A DNA stretch of 21,959 nt from Flavobacteriales bacterium (GTDB lineage: Bacteria > Bacteroidota > Bacteroidia > Flavobacteriales_G > Salibacteraceae): the NCBI GenBank assembly GCA_003499525.1, contig DNTB01000010.1:1-21959 (forward strand), given 5' to 3'. The notes beneath the pieces were generated by a model. The model saw nothing but the letters and a program-made list of their open reading frames with translations. It had not been told where the DNA came from and made no database searches. Made by a program: the position numbers and the translations under genes. Numbering within the stretch: position 1 is the stretch's first letter; each line of letters begins with the position of its first letter. Of this stretch, positions 13,590 to 21,959 are shown one piece after another.

Positions 13590-16418
13590 CTAGAATTCCA
13601 AAATAAACTTAGACAGATTTTGATGTTTATGGAGTCCAAGCTTCTTTCTCAAACGATATCTGGCTACTTCTACACCTCTAAGAGATACCCCCATAAGATT
13701 GGCAATTTCCTTGGTATCCATTTTTAACCTTAGAAATGCACATAACTTTTGCTCTCCCGGTGTCAGATCTATAAATTCATTAGTAAGACGTGATAGGAAA
13801 TCGCCATGTACCTTATCAAAATGATACTCAAATTGCTTCCAGTCTTCCTGCAATTTCAGAGTAGTATCAATTTCCTTTACGATGTGTTCTAAAGACCTCT
13901 GTGTTTCACTTACCTTTCCATTCAATTTAATCTGCTTTATCTCTTCTTTTATATTTTCCATGAATTCATTTTTCACCACAAGGTTCATGGTTGAAGCAGC
14001 AAGCAAATTGTTGACATGCCTAAGCTCACTTTGAATTTTTTCATCTTTTAATATTTTTACTTCTTTCTGTTTTTCGGCAAGCTCTTCCTGCTTCATAATC
14101 TCAGCTCTCATTTGCTTGTTTTTATAGTATTGCCTTTGAAGTCTGTAGATTAGAACAAATAGAATTATGAAAATTATGGTATACAGGATTTTGGCATAAA
14201 AGCTTTTAAAAAATGGTGGATTTACCTCGATTACAACCGGATCGCTGGTAACGATTTCCCCAAGATAATTGGAGGTTTGAACATAAAACTCGTATTTGCC
14301 CGTTTCGAGATTGGTATACTCTTTGAAGGTTACATTTGACCAATCACTATATCCAGTATCGAAGCCTTTTAGAAAATATCTGAATTGTCTGTTATTTACA
14401 TCTTTGAACTTAAAAGACTCTACCTCAATCTTAATAATTTTCGTTCCTTGAGTGACCTTAATAACAAGAGTACTATCTGGCCTTCCTTGAAATGGGGATC
14501 TCGAGTATAAAATACTATCTTCAGCAACGCTGTAAATTTTACTAATAATAGGTTGTTTATCAACAGTAAGCCTTTCCTCCAAATCAGCATTATAAAGAAT
14601 AAACCCTTCATTGGCATTGAAAAAAACACCTTTTTCAACATTCTTAGATACAGTTAAGAGGTCATTATTAAAGGATTGACGCATTTGAAATAAAGATGAT
14701 GGCATATAAACATAATTATTGACACTGATTTGTTTAAAATAACCTACATGTTCTTCTGTGAAAATATGTACGTTTTTTTGATTGTCCTGTGCCAATAAAT
14801 AAACCCAGTTTTGTTGAACGACATCAGAAAAAAGGTCATCTTTTATTATTTCATCAATACTCTGATCAATCTTAAAAATTCCTCTGTCGGTACCTAAAAA
14901 AAGCTCATCATCTATACGACTTAATATAATATGATCTCCAATATCAAGTTTAAAGGATTCAGGTGTTTTTTGTATTGCAGCCTTTGTAAAGCTTTTATTT
15001 AGTTTAAGTTGATATAACCCTTTATAATACTGACCTACCCAAATATTTCCATTTCTATCTTCTTCAAAAAATCTGCTTGATTCATTAAAACCACTAATCT
15101 TTTGAACCGATTCCAGTTCCTGATCCCTATTGAATTTAAACAGATGGATACCTGAATAAGTGCCGCCAATTGCATATCCTGGGCTTGATATTAGTCTTTT
15201 GACCCCCCAAAGACCATTTGTAGTAGCACATCGCCTGGCTAAACCATTTTCTAGTAAAAACAAACCAGTGTGGTGTCCGGCATAGAGCTTATTGTTTATC
15301 TCCTGCAATCCATAAGCCGGACCTTCAGTGCCTTTGAGAAAAGTGCAATTATTAGCTTCTTTTCCCAAAAAATATATGCCGTTCGATGTTGTATAATAGG
15401 TTCCTTCACCAGTATTGAAAGCTTCATATCCACTACCTTGTAAATTAACATTTTGATCAATAAGCTTTAGCGGTGAATTAATTTTTATTTGGGCCATACC
15501 GTTTTGCATTCCCACCCATAAATTTCCGTTAAAATCCTGATAAGATCTCAGACAAGCATTGGAGAGCAACCCATCTCTGGTAGTGATATTTTCTATTAAT
15601 CCATTTTGTTCATCAAAAATGTAGAGGCCGGCTCGTTGTGTGGAAATGACGATTCTGGCATCTGAAAGTTGTAAAACATGATTTACAAATTTTCCATCCA
15701 GAACCTTTGCTAATTCGGGAAATTTTTCGGCAACAAAATAATTGGTAGAGTATTCAATCTTACCTGAATTGTAAAAAATCAAATTCCCTTCATCCCTTTC
15801 CACTACACTCGCAATTATCTGATCTTTTATATTTTGACGTATTGTATTTGTGATTTCATCGCCTTCAATTTCAAATAATTCACCATCAGGGGATTGAGTA
15901 AATAGGCGATTACCTGAATGAAAAGAGCGGTTAAAGCCATTAGGCTTCTGAATTACCGAGATCGTATCCCCATTATACACATATATACCCTGAAATGTGC
16001 AGAAGTATACTCTTGAATCATCTATATATACATCCCATACTTCATCAAAGTCAGGTGCATCCGAAGGTATTTTATGGGTTAATGTTACATATTTCCAGTC
16101 TTTTTCAAAGTATCCAAAGTCTCCTTGTGAACCTACATACAATCTATTGCTATGCACATCAAAAGCCAGTGACCTTTGTTTTTTGCCCGTTTTATAGGCA
16201 TGGACACTCCACCTGTTCCCGTTAAATGAAAGAACACCTAAATTGTTGGCAACGAAAAGGGCCATATCTCTATTTTGCGCAAAATCAATGTTCTGAATCC
16301 CCGCTTTGTACTCACCAGGAGTGAAGTTTTTGATAGGATATTTTCCTGATTTGGCGAATCCCGGCCAAAAGTTTATGAAGGCTACAAAAATTAGAATAGA
16401 TGCGGATTTCATGTACAT
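13590..16418 (-). CDS. Membrane-spanning propeller/Y_Y_Y regulator with LuxR-type HTH
   Basis: The 942-residue protein has an N-terminal signal or anchor helix (about 1-22). A long periplasmic beta-propeller follows, with two-component-regulator-propeller repeats such as DGLLSNACLRSYQDFNGNLWVG (282-303) and EEDRNGNIWVGQYYKGLYQL (452-471). Next come a Y_Y_Y domain (about 655-732; FLKGFDTGYSDW, 682-693), a membrane helix (about 740-760) and a cytoplasmic coiled coil (765-870). It ends in a GerE/LuxR-type HTH (about 884-940; LTPGEQKLCAF, EVARYRLRKKLGL). There is no histidine kinase or receiver domain, so binding of a ligand outside would signal straight to a membrane-tethered DNA-binding domain. 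It is divergent from the glycosidase gene, which it probably controls; the glycan ligand is inferred. Confidence 0.88.
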   Translation of the reverse strand: MYMKSASILIFVAFINFWPGFAKSGKYPIKNFTPGEYKAGIQNIDFAQNRDMALFVANNLGVLSFNGNRWSVHAYKTGKKQRSLAFDVHSNRLYVGSQGDFGYFEKDWKYVTLTHKIPSDAPDFDEVWDVYIDDSRVYFCTFQGIYVYNGDTISVIQKPNGFNRSFHSGNRLFTQSPDGELFEIEGDEITNTIRQNIKDQIIASVVERDEGNLIFYNSGKIEYSTNYFVAEKFPELAKVLDGKFVNHVLQLSDARIVISTQRAGLYIFDEQNGLIENITTRDGLLSNACLRSYQDFNGNLWVGMQNGMAQIKINSPLKLIDQNVNLQGSGYEAFNTGEGTYYTTSNGIYFLGKEANNCTFLKGTEGPAYGLQEINNKLYAGHHTGLFLLENGLARRCATTNGLWGVKRLISSPGYAIGGTYSGIHLFKFNRDQELESVQKISGFNESSRFFEEDRNGNIWVGQYYKGLYQLKLNKSFTKAAIQKTPESFKLDIGDHIILSRIDDELFLGTDRGIFKIDQSIDEIIKDDLFSDVVQQNWVYLLAQDNQKNVHIFTEEHVGYFKQISVNNYVYMPSSLFQMRQSFNNDLLTVSKNVEKGVFFNANEGFILYNADLEERLTVDKQPIISKIYSVAEDSILYSRSPFQGRPDSTLVIKVTQGTKIIKIEVESFKFKDVNNRQFRYFLKGFDTGYSDWSNVTFKEYTNLETGKYEFYVQTSNYLGEIVTSDPVVIEVNPPFFKSFYAKILYTIIFIILFVLIYRLQRQYYKNKQMRAEIMKQEELAEKQKEVKILKDEKIQSELRHVNNLLAASTMNLVVKNEFMENIKEEIKQIKLNGKVSETQRSLEHIVKEIDTTLKLQEDWKQFEYHFDKVHGDFLSRLTNEFIDLTPGEQKLCAFLRLKMDTKEIANLMGVSLRGVEVARYRLRKKLGLHKHQNLSKFILEF

Positions 16419-16532
16419 TAAGATATAGTTGTATAAGGTGCTGTGAAGTAAATATATAGATTTTAAGGTAATTAAAAAGGGTTTATGACAATAATGTAGT
16501 AGTAATTGAATAAAAATTGACGTAGTTCTATA

Positions 16533-16549
16533 TTAGGGTAATTGCCTAA
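16533..16549. promoter_or_regulatory. Inverted repeat at the midpoint of the regulator/glycosidase divergent gap
   Basis: The 246-base gap (16419-16664) is AT-rich and holds the control region of both divergent genes. TTAGG-N7-CCTAA lies almost exactly halfway, about 123 bases from each start codon, and could be an operator. On the - strand TATATTTA near 16450 is one mismatch from a -7 box. No full promoter could be assigned on the + strand. Confidence 0.3.
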
Positions 16550-16664
16550 CATAAACGATATTCCCAAATGTTTCATTCAAAAAACTAATGACTTACAAAC
16601 AACAGGGAATTCGACTACATACTTTATTATATACAAGTTATTCAATCTAAACCCAAAAACGAAT

Positions 16665-19600
16665 ATGAAAAACACATACTTGGTATTAGTATTCGTCCTT
16701 CTTACTTTCTCTTTTACAGCAAGGTCTCAAGGAAATCGGGTAGATGTTCGGCAGAACAATACCGGTATGCGACTAACTGTAGATGGAAATGACTTCATGG
16801 TCAACGGAATGAATTGGGATTATTTCCCAATCGGAACGAATTTTTCCTACAGCTTGTGGAATCAGCCGGACGATATTATCAGAGCGGCTTTGGATTCTGA
16901 AATGTCACTCCTCAAAAATATGGGGGTAAATGCCATTAGGGTTTATACCGGTATCCAACCGAGGTGGATTAGGTATATATATGAGAATTACGGGATTTAT
17001 ACCATGCTCAATCATTCCTTTGGAAGATACGGACTGACCCTGGACGGGGCATGGGTGGCCAACACGGAGTATTCCGATCCTAGAGTAAAAGAATTACTTA
17101 TTGCAGAAGTAACTAAAATGGTGGATGCCTATAAAAACACTCCGGGCCTTCTGCTTTACCTGCTTGGGAATGAAAACAATTATGGCCTGTTCTGGGAAGG
17201 AGCCGAAACTGAAGATATTCCAATCGAAGACCGGAAATCGACGGTAAGGGCAATAGCCATGTACAAGCTTTTTAACGAAGCTACCATTGCGATGAAACAA
17301 ATTGATCCATCACATCCTGTGGCTATGTGCAATGGAGACCTACTATTCCTGGAAATCATAAAAGAGGAATGCAAAGATATCGACATCTTTGGCACAAACA
17401 TGTACCGGGGCGCTTCTTTTGGTGACGCTTTCCAACGTGTAAAAAACGAATTGAACAAACCCATTCTTTTTACCGAATTTGGAGCTGATGCGTATAATGC
17501 TATCGAAGGTAGTGAAGACCAAAAGGCGCAGGCCTACTACATGTTAAATAACTGGAAAGAGATTTATGAAAATGCCGCAGGGTTAAATAAAGCAGGCAAT
17601 TCTATCGGTGGGTTTACCTTCCAGTTTAGCGACGGATGGTGGAAATATGGTCAAACCAAAAACCTTGACATCCATGACACCAATGCCTCCTGGTCCAATG
17701 GAGGGTACAAGAACGACTATCAGGAAGGTGAAAACAACATGAATGAAGAATGGTTTGGCATATGCGCAAAAGGACAAACCAATGCAAGGGGATTGTACAC
17801 GCTATATCCCCGCGCGGCATATTACGCATTAAAAGAAGCCCATCAGTTTAATCCTTATGCACAAGGCGCATCACCCGAACGCCTGGAAGAATATTTCTCT
17901 GGTATACAATTAATGGATGCTGTCATTAAAGCAAGGGGGGATAAAGCAGCGCTCTCGGCAGATCAGGGTGGAAAAATCAGGGTAAGTGAAATGAGGGCCG
18001 AAATATCTACCTTTTACACGGGTGGAGCGCTCATTACTACACCGGATGAACCAGATCCAAACAATGTCACCTACCCGGACAGATTAGGGTTTGACCATAT
18101 GGAGTCGTTTTTCTTTGGAGTAGAAGCCAAACCGGCAGACAATGTAAGGGCAAATGTTTCTTTCAACATTCTTGGAAACGTTGCAACTAACCCCATTAAT
18201 GAACTTTTTTATGAAAGAAGGGGACGGCCTGTCGATGTAACAACCGCTACAGGAAACGCAGTCATAACTTCTTTAGGTCGTATACAGGTGTACCAGGCGG
18301 ATTATACTTGGGACCATAAACTTTTCACTCTTGAAGGATTTTATCGTACGGGACACTACCACTGGGGTTACGAAGGTGATTTCTTTGGTTTGTACCCCGA
18401 AGCCAATTATGGACCTAATCTCGATATCTATAACGGCTTCGCGCCTAACGGATTTGAGATTACCGGTAAGCAGAAATTGAAAGGTTTAAAAATAGCTTTT
18501 GGACCGGAATTGTGGTGGGCTGCCAACCCGGCTCTGCTAATTAAATACAGTCGGGAGGTTGGTAAGTTTAATATTACCGGAATCTATCATGAAGATATTG
18601 ATGAACGCAAGCAAACTATAACTTCAATAGCAGTACCACAGCCCAGAACCAGAAGGGTCACCTTGTATGCAGAAAGACAGATTGGCAAGCTGAAGGCTGA
18701 GGTAGGAGGTATCTGGGGAGGTCAACCTCTTGTTGGCAGGGAATTTCAAATTGCAAAAGGTACAGAAGGAAATTATGAAATATTTGTTGACCAGGTGAAA
18801 TCAACAGATACATGGGGCGGCAAAATAAAGCTGTCTTATTCATCAGGTCGGATTAACTGGTATGCTTCCGCCGCCTCCATGGGCCTTGTAGCCCAGGGTG
18901 GGGCAGATCAAACCCAGACCTTTACCGGCTGGCAACTTAGGGAAAGTGGTAGCGGAAATCAAAATAATGTCCTAACAGGATTAACATACAGCTTGGGCAA
19001 ATTTCAAATTGCCCCGAATTTCTTATGGCAAAAACCTTTAGTCGATCCCATGCCAAATGATGTGACCAGCCCCGGCAGACTGAGAAATATACAGGATGAT
19101 CCTTTCGTTGTGATTCAGAACCGGGAGACCGTAGGTGGAGAACTTTTGCTTACATTTGATCCTACGCCTGGCACCTGGATGTACGAATGGGACAATGATA
19201 GGTCTGAAGATGCAAAATTTGCCTCTAGTCTGGGTTTTGTTTATAGACATCACCCTACATCACATGATGCAAACATAATATTCCCGGGTACGGGAAGAGT
19301 GCCAACTGCGGCAGATGGAGCCCCTCCTGCACTTGATTTATGGGAGGTATATGCACGCATTGTTTCAAAGTTAAATCCTGAATTTGGGATCATAGCAAAT
19401 CTTTATGGCGGAAATGGCCAGGCAAGGGGTTCTGACCCCAGAACCATTGAACGCATCGGTGGTGATTTGCGGATTATTTACAAAAAACTGAAACTGGCTT
19501 CGCATGTAAAAGTGAATGATTGGGGGCCCTTTGACTATCATCGCGATTTCAACCTCACATTTCCACTGCAGCTAATGGCCGATCTCTCAACCACAGTGGG

Positions 19601-19799
19601 TAGGCAGGATTGGTTTATACTTCCAAGTACGCAACTGGGTATGCGCTTTACATGGCGTTCACTGGATCAGTATTCGCCACGGTATCTGCCAAATGCTGCA
19701 GAACCGTTCTCAGAGGACCCCATTATCAGTCCAGTTGGATTCCCTAACGGAAATGAATGGGAAATCAGGACATATGTACACTTTAACATTGGTAACTAA
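16665..19799 (+). CDS. Secreted clan GH-A-like glycosidase fused to an outer-membrane beta-barrel-like C-terminal region
   Basis: The start at 16665 gives 1044 residues and begins directly with a signal peptide (MKNTYLVLVFVLLTFSFTAR); a TTG further upstream in the same frame would bury it. Residues about 30-395 form a TIM-barrel glycosidase of GH2/GH5 type: GMNWDYFPIG (48-57), NAIRVYTG (89-96), LLGNENNYGLFW with Glu170 as likely acid/base (167-177), and LFTEFGADAYN with Glu271 as likely nucleophile (268-278). A linker with TTPDEPDPNN follows. From about 475 to the end there are many alternating aromatic/polar strands (KLFTLEGFYRTG, RINWYASAASMG, STQLGMRFTWRSL), ending in the strand EIRTYVHFNIGN, as in outer-membrane barrels. 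The CAZy family and substrate are not certain; beta-glucan is an inference from the neighbour. The next gene overlaps its stop by one base. Confidence 0.75.
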   Translation: MKNTYLVLVFVLLTFSFTARSQGNRVDVRQNNTGMRLTVDGNDFMVNGMNWDYFPIGTNFSYSLWNQPDDIIRAALDSEMSLLKNMGVNAIRVYTGIQPRWIRYIYENYGIYTMLNHSFGRYGLTLDGAWVANTEYSDPRVKELLIAEVTKMVDAYKNTPGLLLYLLGNENNYGLFWEGAETEDIPIEDRKSTVRAIAMYKLFNEATIAMKQIDPSHPVAMCNGDLLFLEIIKEECKDIDIFGTNMYRGASFGDAFQRVKNELNKPILFTEFGADAYNAIEGSEDQKAQAYYMLNNWKEIYENAAGLNKAGNSIGGFTFQFSDGWWKYGQTKNLDIHDTNASWSNGGYKNDYQEGENNMNEEWFGICAKGQTNARGLYTLYPRAAYYALKEAHQFNPYAQGASPERLEEYFSGIQLMDAVIKARGDKAALSADQGGKIRVSEMRAEISTFYTGGALITTPDEPDPNNVTYPDRLGFDHMESFFFGVEAKPADNVRANVSFNILGNVATNPINELFYERRGRPVDVTTATGNAVITSLGRIQVYQADYTWDHKLFTLEGFYRTGHYHWGYEGDFFGLYPEANYGPNLDIYNGFAPNGFEITGKQKLKGLKIAFGPELWWAANPALLIKYSREVGKFNITGIYHEDIDERKQTITSIAVPQPRTRRVTLYAERQIGKLKAEVGGIWGGQPLVGREFQIAKGTEGNYEIFVDQVKSTDTWGGKIKLSYSSGRINWYASAASMGLVAQGGADQTQTFTGWQLRESGSGNQNNVLTGLTYSLGKFQIAPNFLWQKPLVDPMPNDVTSPGRLRNIQDDPFVVIQNRETVGGELLLTFDPTPGTWMYEWDNDRSEDAKFASSLGFVYRHHPTSHDANIIFPGTGRVPTAADGAPPALDLWEVYARIVSKLNPEFGIIANLYGGNGQARGSDPRTIERIGGDLRIIYKKLKLASHVKVNDWGPFDYHRDFNLTFPLQLMADLSTTVGRQDWFILPSTQLGMRFTWRSLDQYSPRYLPNAAEPFSEDPIISPVGFPNGNEWEIRTYVHFNIGN

Positions 19800-21959
19800 T
19801 GAAAGCAATAAGCAACATAAATAAACAAATTTTTCCTCAGGCAATATTTGGAATCCTAATAGTGGTTTTTGCACTAGGTTGCGAAAGGTTAGATGAAGAT
19901 ATAGAACCTGCCACTTTTCCGAATACTGCAGAAGTTTTTATAGATGAATTCAGTGCTGGATTGGAATATGCAGCATTTGGGGATTCGAAAGTGACAGCAT
20001 TCAGTGTGGATGATAAGACAAGTTATGAAGGTACCATTGGTACCAGCTCTATGAGATTTGATGTGCCCAATGAAGGCGATCCCGAAGGTTCTTATGCAGG
20101 AGGAGTTTTTAGGGACCTCGGCGGACGAAATTTAACTGGTTATAATGCTTTAACATTTTATGCAAAAGCCTCAAAATCGGGAACAGTAAATCTTATTGGT
20201 TTTGGGAATGATTTTGAAGAAGATAAGTTTTCTACGACTGCGAGCATTAAAATAAGTACTTCATGGAATAAGTACATAATTCCAATTCCGGACCCTTCCA
20301 AACTTACACAGGAAAAGGGCCTTTTTGTCATTGCAGCAGCGCCTGAAGATGGAAAAGGTTATTCTATCTGGCTAGACGTTGTAAAATACGAAAAATTAGG
20401 TACCCTTGCTCACCCGAGACCGGCAATATTAAATGGTGAAGATGTGATTTCAAGAACTTATATCGGCATCACCACCGAACTGACAGGACTTAGTCAGACC
20501 ATGAATTTGCCCAATGGAGCGGATCAAACAGTAAATACAACGGCATCCTTCTTTTCATTCAGTTCAACTGATACCACAGTGGCAAAAGTGGATGGGTTGG
20601 GAAATGTATCTGTCATTGGCGAAGGAACAGCAAAGATTACAGGGAAATTAGCCGGAGAAGATGCGGCCGGTTCCTTAACTATCGTTTCACTGGGTGAATT
20701 TACGCATGCGCCAATACCAGATAAAGATCCGGCCAATGTCATTTCAATATTTAGTGATTTTTATACCAACGTACCAGTTGACTTTTATAATGGTTTCTTT
20801 GAACCTTTCCAAACCACAAAAGGTGGAGCCGATATAGTCATCGACGGTGATAATATTATAAGGTATACAGATCTAAACTTTGTTGCCACTCAATTCTCTC
20901 AACCGACAGTTGATGCCTCGGAAATGACTCATTTACACATCGATATTCAGGTTGAAGATTCTATTCAAGATGGTGATTTTATTAAGCTTGAATTAGTTGA
21001 TTTCGGAGCAGATGGCGCCTTTGGTGGCAATGATGACACCGGTGGATCTATAACATTTAATAGCCCCCCTCTTGAAACCGGGAAGTGGGTTGGGCTCGAT
21101 ATTCTCCTAGCTGATTTTGATGGATTAGGCAGCACATCAAATCTTGCACAAATATTATTTGTGTCTGATGCAACAATTTCTACCATCTTGGTAGATAATA
21201 TGTACTTCTATGACAATAGTGGAAGTAGTGGACCACCCATACCACCGACAACACCTGCCCCGGATCCAACGGAACCAGCCTCAAATGTCATCTCGATCTA
21301 TAGTGACAGCTATACCGATGTACCCAATGAAGGCTTTAATCAATACGGCGCCGCGACATTTGAAGAAGTCCAGATTTCGGGTAATAGCTCCTTAAAGTAC
21401 ACTTTCTCAGAAGGTGATGGAGGCAATTTCCAAGTAATTGAACTAGGAGGTGATAACCAGATTGACGCTGAAGCAGCTGGAATGACCAATTTCCGTTTCG
21501 ACTTGTGGTTTCCAAATGAAGTTGGCGGCAGCTCTGCCTTTCTAATGAAGTTAGTAGATATACCTGGAAGCGGGCCAACAGAAGCATTGATAAATGTCAG
21601 CCCTTCTTCGACGCCGGAAATGGTTCAGGGCAGTTGGTTGCAATTTGACATCCCATTTACCGAATTGGAAAATAATGGCTTGGGTGGTAAAAGTAATATC
21701 CAGCAAGTTGTCATTGACCTGTTAAGTTCCGGGGAAGTTTATGTCGACAACATTTACTTCTACAAAGATGGCGGTTCAGCATGTGAAGATCCAACTGTCG
21801 CCCCACCAACTCCTACACAGGATGCTGCTGACGTTATCTCGGTATTTAGTGATGCGTATACGGATATTGCAAATACTAACTTTAATCCTAACTGGGGACA
21901 AACAACTGTTGTTACCACTGAAAATATTGCAGGTGAAAGCACACTTAAATATGACGTCT
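19799..21959 (+). CDS. Large modular surface lipoprotein with carbohydrate-binding-like modules, 3'-truncated
   Basis: An open frame runs from ATG at 19799 (TAATG overlap with the stop of the glycosidase gene) to the window edge, 720 codons without a stop. A lipoprotein signal ends FALGC with Cys28 as lipid site, followed by acidic residues (ERLDEDIEP) compatible with export to the cell surface. Residues about 45-197 resemble a galactose-binding-like CBM (SMRFDVP, GYNALTFYAKAS, GYSIWLDVVKYEK). Residues about 207-298 are Ig-like (BIG2 type; STDTTVAKVDGLGNVSVIGEGTAKITG). Three modules then start VISIFSDFYTNVP (314), VISIYSDSYTDVP (497) and VISVFSDAYTDIA (679), the first two ending VDNMYFYD and VDNIYFYK, joined by Pro/Thr linkers. 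Such modules occur in Bacteroidota laminarinases and related beta-glucan proteins. A catalytic domain may lie past the edge; as seen it is a binding protein. Confidence 0.85.
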   Translation, partial: MKAISNINKQIFPQAIFGILIVVFALGCERLDEDIEPATFPNTAEVFIDEFSAGLEYAAFGDSKVTAFSVDDKTSYEGTIGTSSMRFDVPNEGDPEGSYAGGVFRDLGGRNLTGYNALTFYAKASKSGTVNLIGFGNDFEEDKFSTTASIKISTSWNKYIIPIPDPSKLTQEKGLFVIAAAPEDGKGYSIWLDVVKYEKLGTLAHPRPAILNGEDVISRTYIGITTELTGLSQTMNLPNGADQTVNTTASFFSFSSTDTTVAKVDGLGNVSVIGEGTAKITGKLAGEDAAGSLTIVSLGEFTHAPIPDKDPANVISIFSDFYTNVPVDFYNGFFEPFQTTKGGADIVIDGDNIIRYTDLNFVATQFSQPTVDASEMTHLHIDIQVEDSIQDGDFIKLELVDFGADGAFGGNDDTGGSITFNSPPLETGKWVGLDILLADFDGLGSTSNLAQILFVSDATISTILVDNMYFYDNSGSSGPPIPPTTPAPDPTEPASNVISIYSDSYTDVPNEGFNQYGAATFEEVQISGNSSLKYTFSEGDGGNFQVIELGGDNQIDAEAAGMTNFRFDLWFPNEVGGSSAFLMKLVDIPGSGPTEALINVSPSSTPEMVQGSWLQFDIPFTELENNGLGGKSNIQQVVIDLLSSGEVYVDNIYFYKDGGSACEDPTVAPPTPTQDAADVISVFSDAYTDIANTNFNPNWGQTTVVTTENIAGESTLKYDV
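20738..21214 (+). repeat. Repeat module 1 of the surface lipoprotein (VISxFSDxYTD type)
   Basis: Protein residues 314-472 form a unit starting VISIFSDFYTNVPVDFYNGF and ending ILVDNMYFYDN, probably a beta-sandwich of about 160 residues. It aligns by eye with modules 2 and 3 at its start and with module 2 at its end; the DNA itself is well diverged, so the duplication is not recent. Confidence 0.65.
21287..21775 (+). repeat. Repeat module 2 of the surface lipoprotein
   Basis: Protein residues 497-659 start VISIYSDSYTDVPNEGFNQY and end VYVDNIYFYKDGG, matching module 1 in order and length. It is separated from module 1 by a Pro/Thr-rich linker (PPIPPTTPAPDPTEP). Confidence 0.65.
21833..21959 (+). 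repeat. Repeat module 3 of the surface lipoprotein, cut by the window edge
   Basis: Residues from 679 start VISVFSDAYTDIANTNFNPN and continue WGQTTVV and STLKYDV to the last base. It follows a linker APPTPTQDAAD. Its remaining part lies outside the window. Confidence 0.6.

Noticed and set aside
16542..16664. Longer start (TTG at 16542) for the glycosidase gene
   Set aside because: It would put about 40 residues of no recognisable character before a perfect signal peptide; the ATG at 16665 begins exactly at that peptide.
20738..21959. Recent tandem duplication of DNA
   Set aside because: The repeats are visible at protein level only; the nucleotide sequences have diverged too far to be a recent event or an assembly artefact.

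Overview
The window looks like chromosomal DNA from a member of the Bacteroidota, most likely a Cytophagia/Cytophagales-type marine or aquatic bacterium. The reasons are the TAnnTTTG-type -7 promoter boxes, the SusC-style plug signature, the propeller/Y_Y_Y/LuxR regulator, the Na+-NQR operon, and the modular surface glycan proteins with 'VISxFSDxYTD' repeats. No rRNA, tRNA, CRISPR array, insertion sequence or integrase was seen.

Left part (1-6.9 kb), housekeeping. The window opens inside the 3' end of a membrane pyrophosphatase gene, closed by a clear terminator. A promoter then leads into a three-gene + strand run: a NeuD/PglD-like acyltransferase, the tRNA U34 hydroxylase gene trhO, and a uridine-phosphorylase-like enzyme. 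An ABC-F ATPase and a small coiled-coil protein form a - strand pair with a 4-base overlap. Next comes a + strand group: a 44-residue lipoprotein too short for routine gene calling, cmk (CMP kinase) and ispH. ispH is broken by a one-base frame change in an A/T run, at a spot that happens to match a -1 slippery heptamer.

Middle part (6.9-11.7 kb), the sodium-pumping NADH:quinone oxidoreductase operon nqrABCDE. It ends in a strong bidirectional terminator directly after nqrE, so nqrF, the NADH-oxidising subunit, is not in its usual place.

Right part (11.7-22 kb), accessory and glycan-related. A DUF4139/MuiA-like secreted protein carries a SusC-type TonB plug segment inside its domain. Upstream of it on the same strand is a 942-residue membrane-spanning regulator (beta-propeller sensor, Y_Y_Y, one membrane helix, coiled coil, LuxR-type HTH). 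Divergent from the regulator are a secreted clan GH-A-like glycosidase joined to a long C-terminal region that reads like an outer-membrane beta-barrel, and then, overlapping by one base, a large lipoprotein with carbohydrate-binding-like modules, a bacterial Ig-like domain and at least three repeated modules. That lipoprotein has no stop codon inside the window. I infer a surface glycan-degradation locus controlled by the divergent regulator, with the enzyme on an outer-membrane barrel and a lipoprotein binding partner. No SusC/SusD pair is seen in the window, though the locus continues past the right edge.
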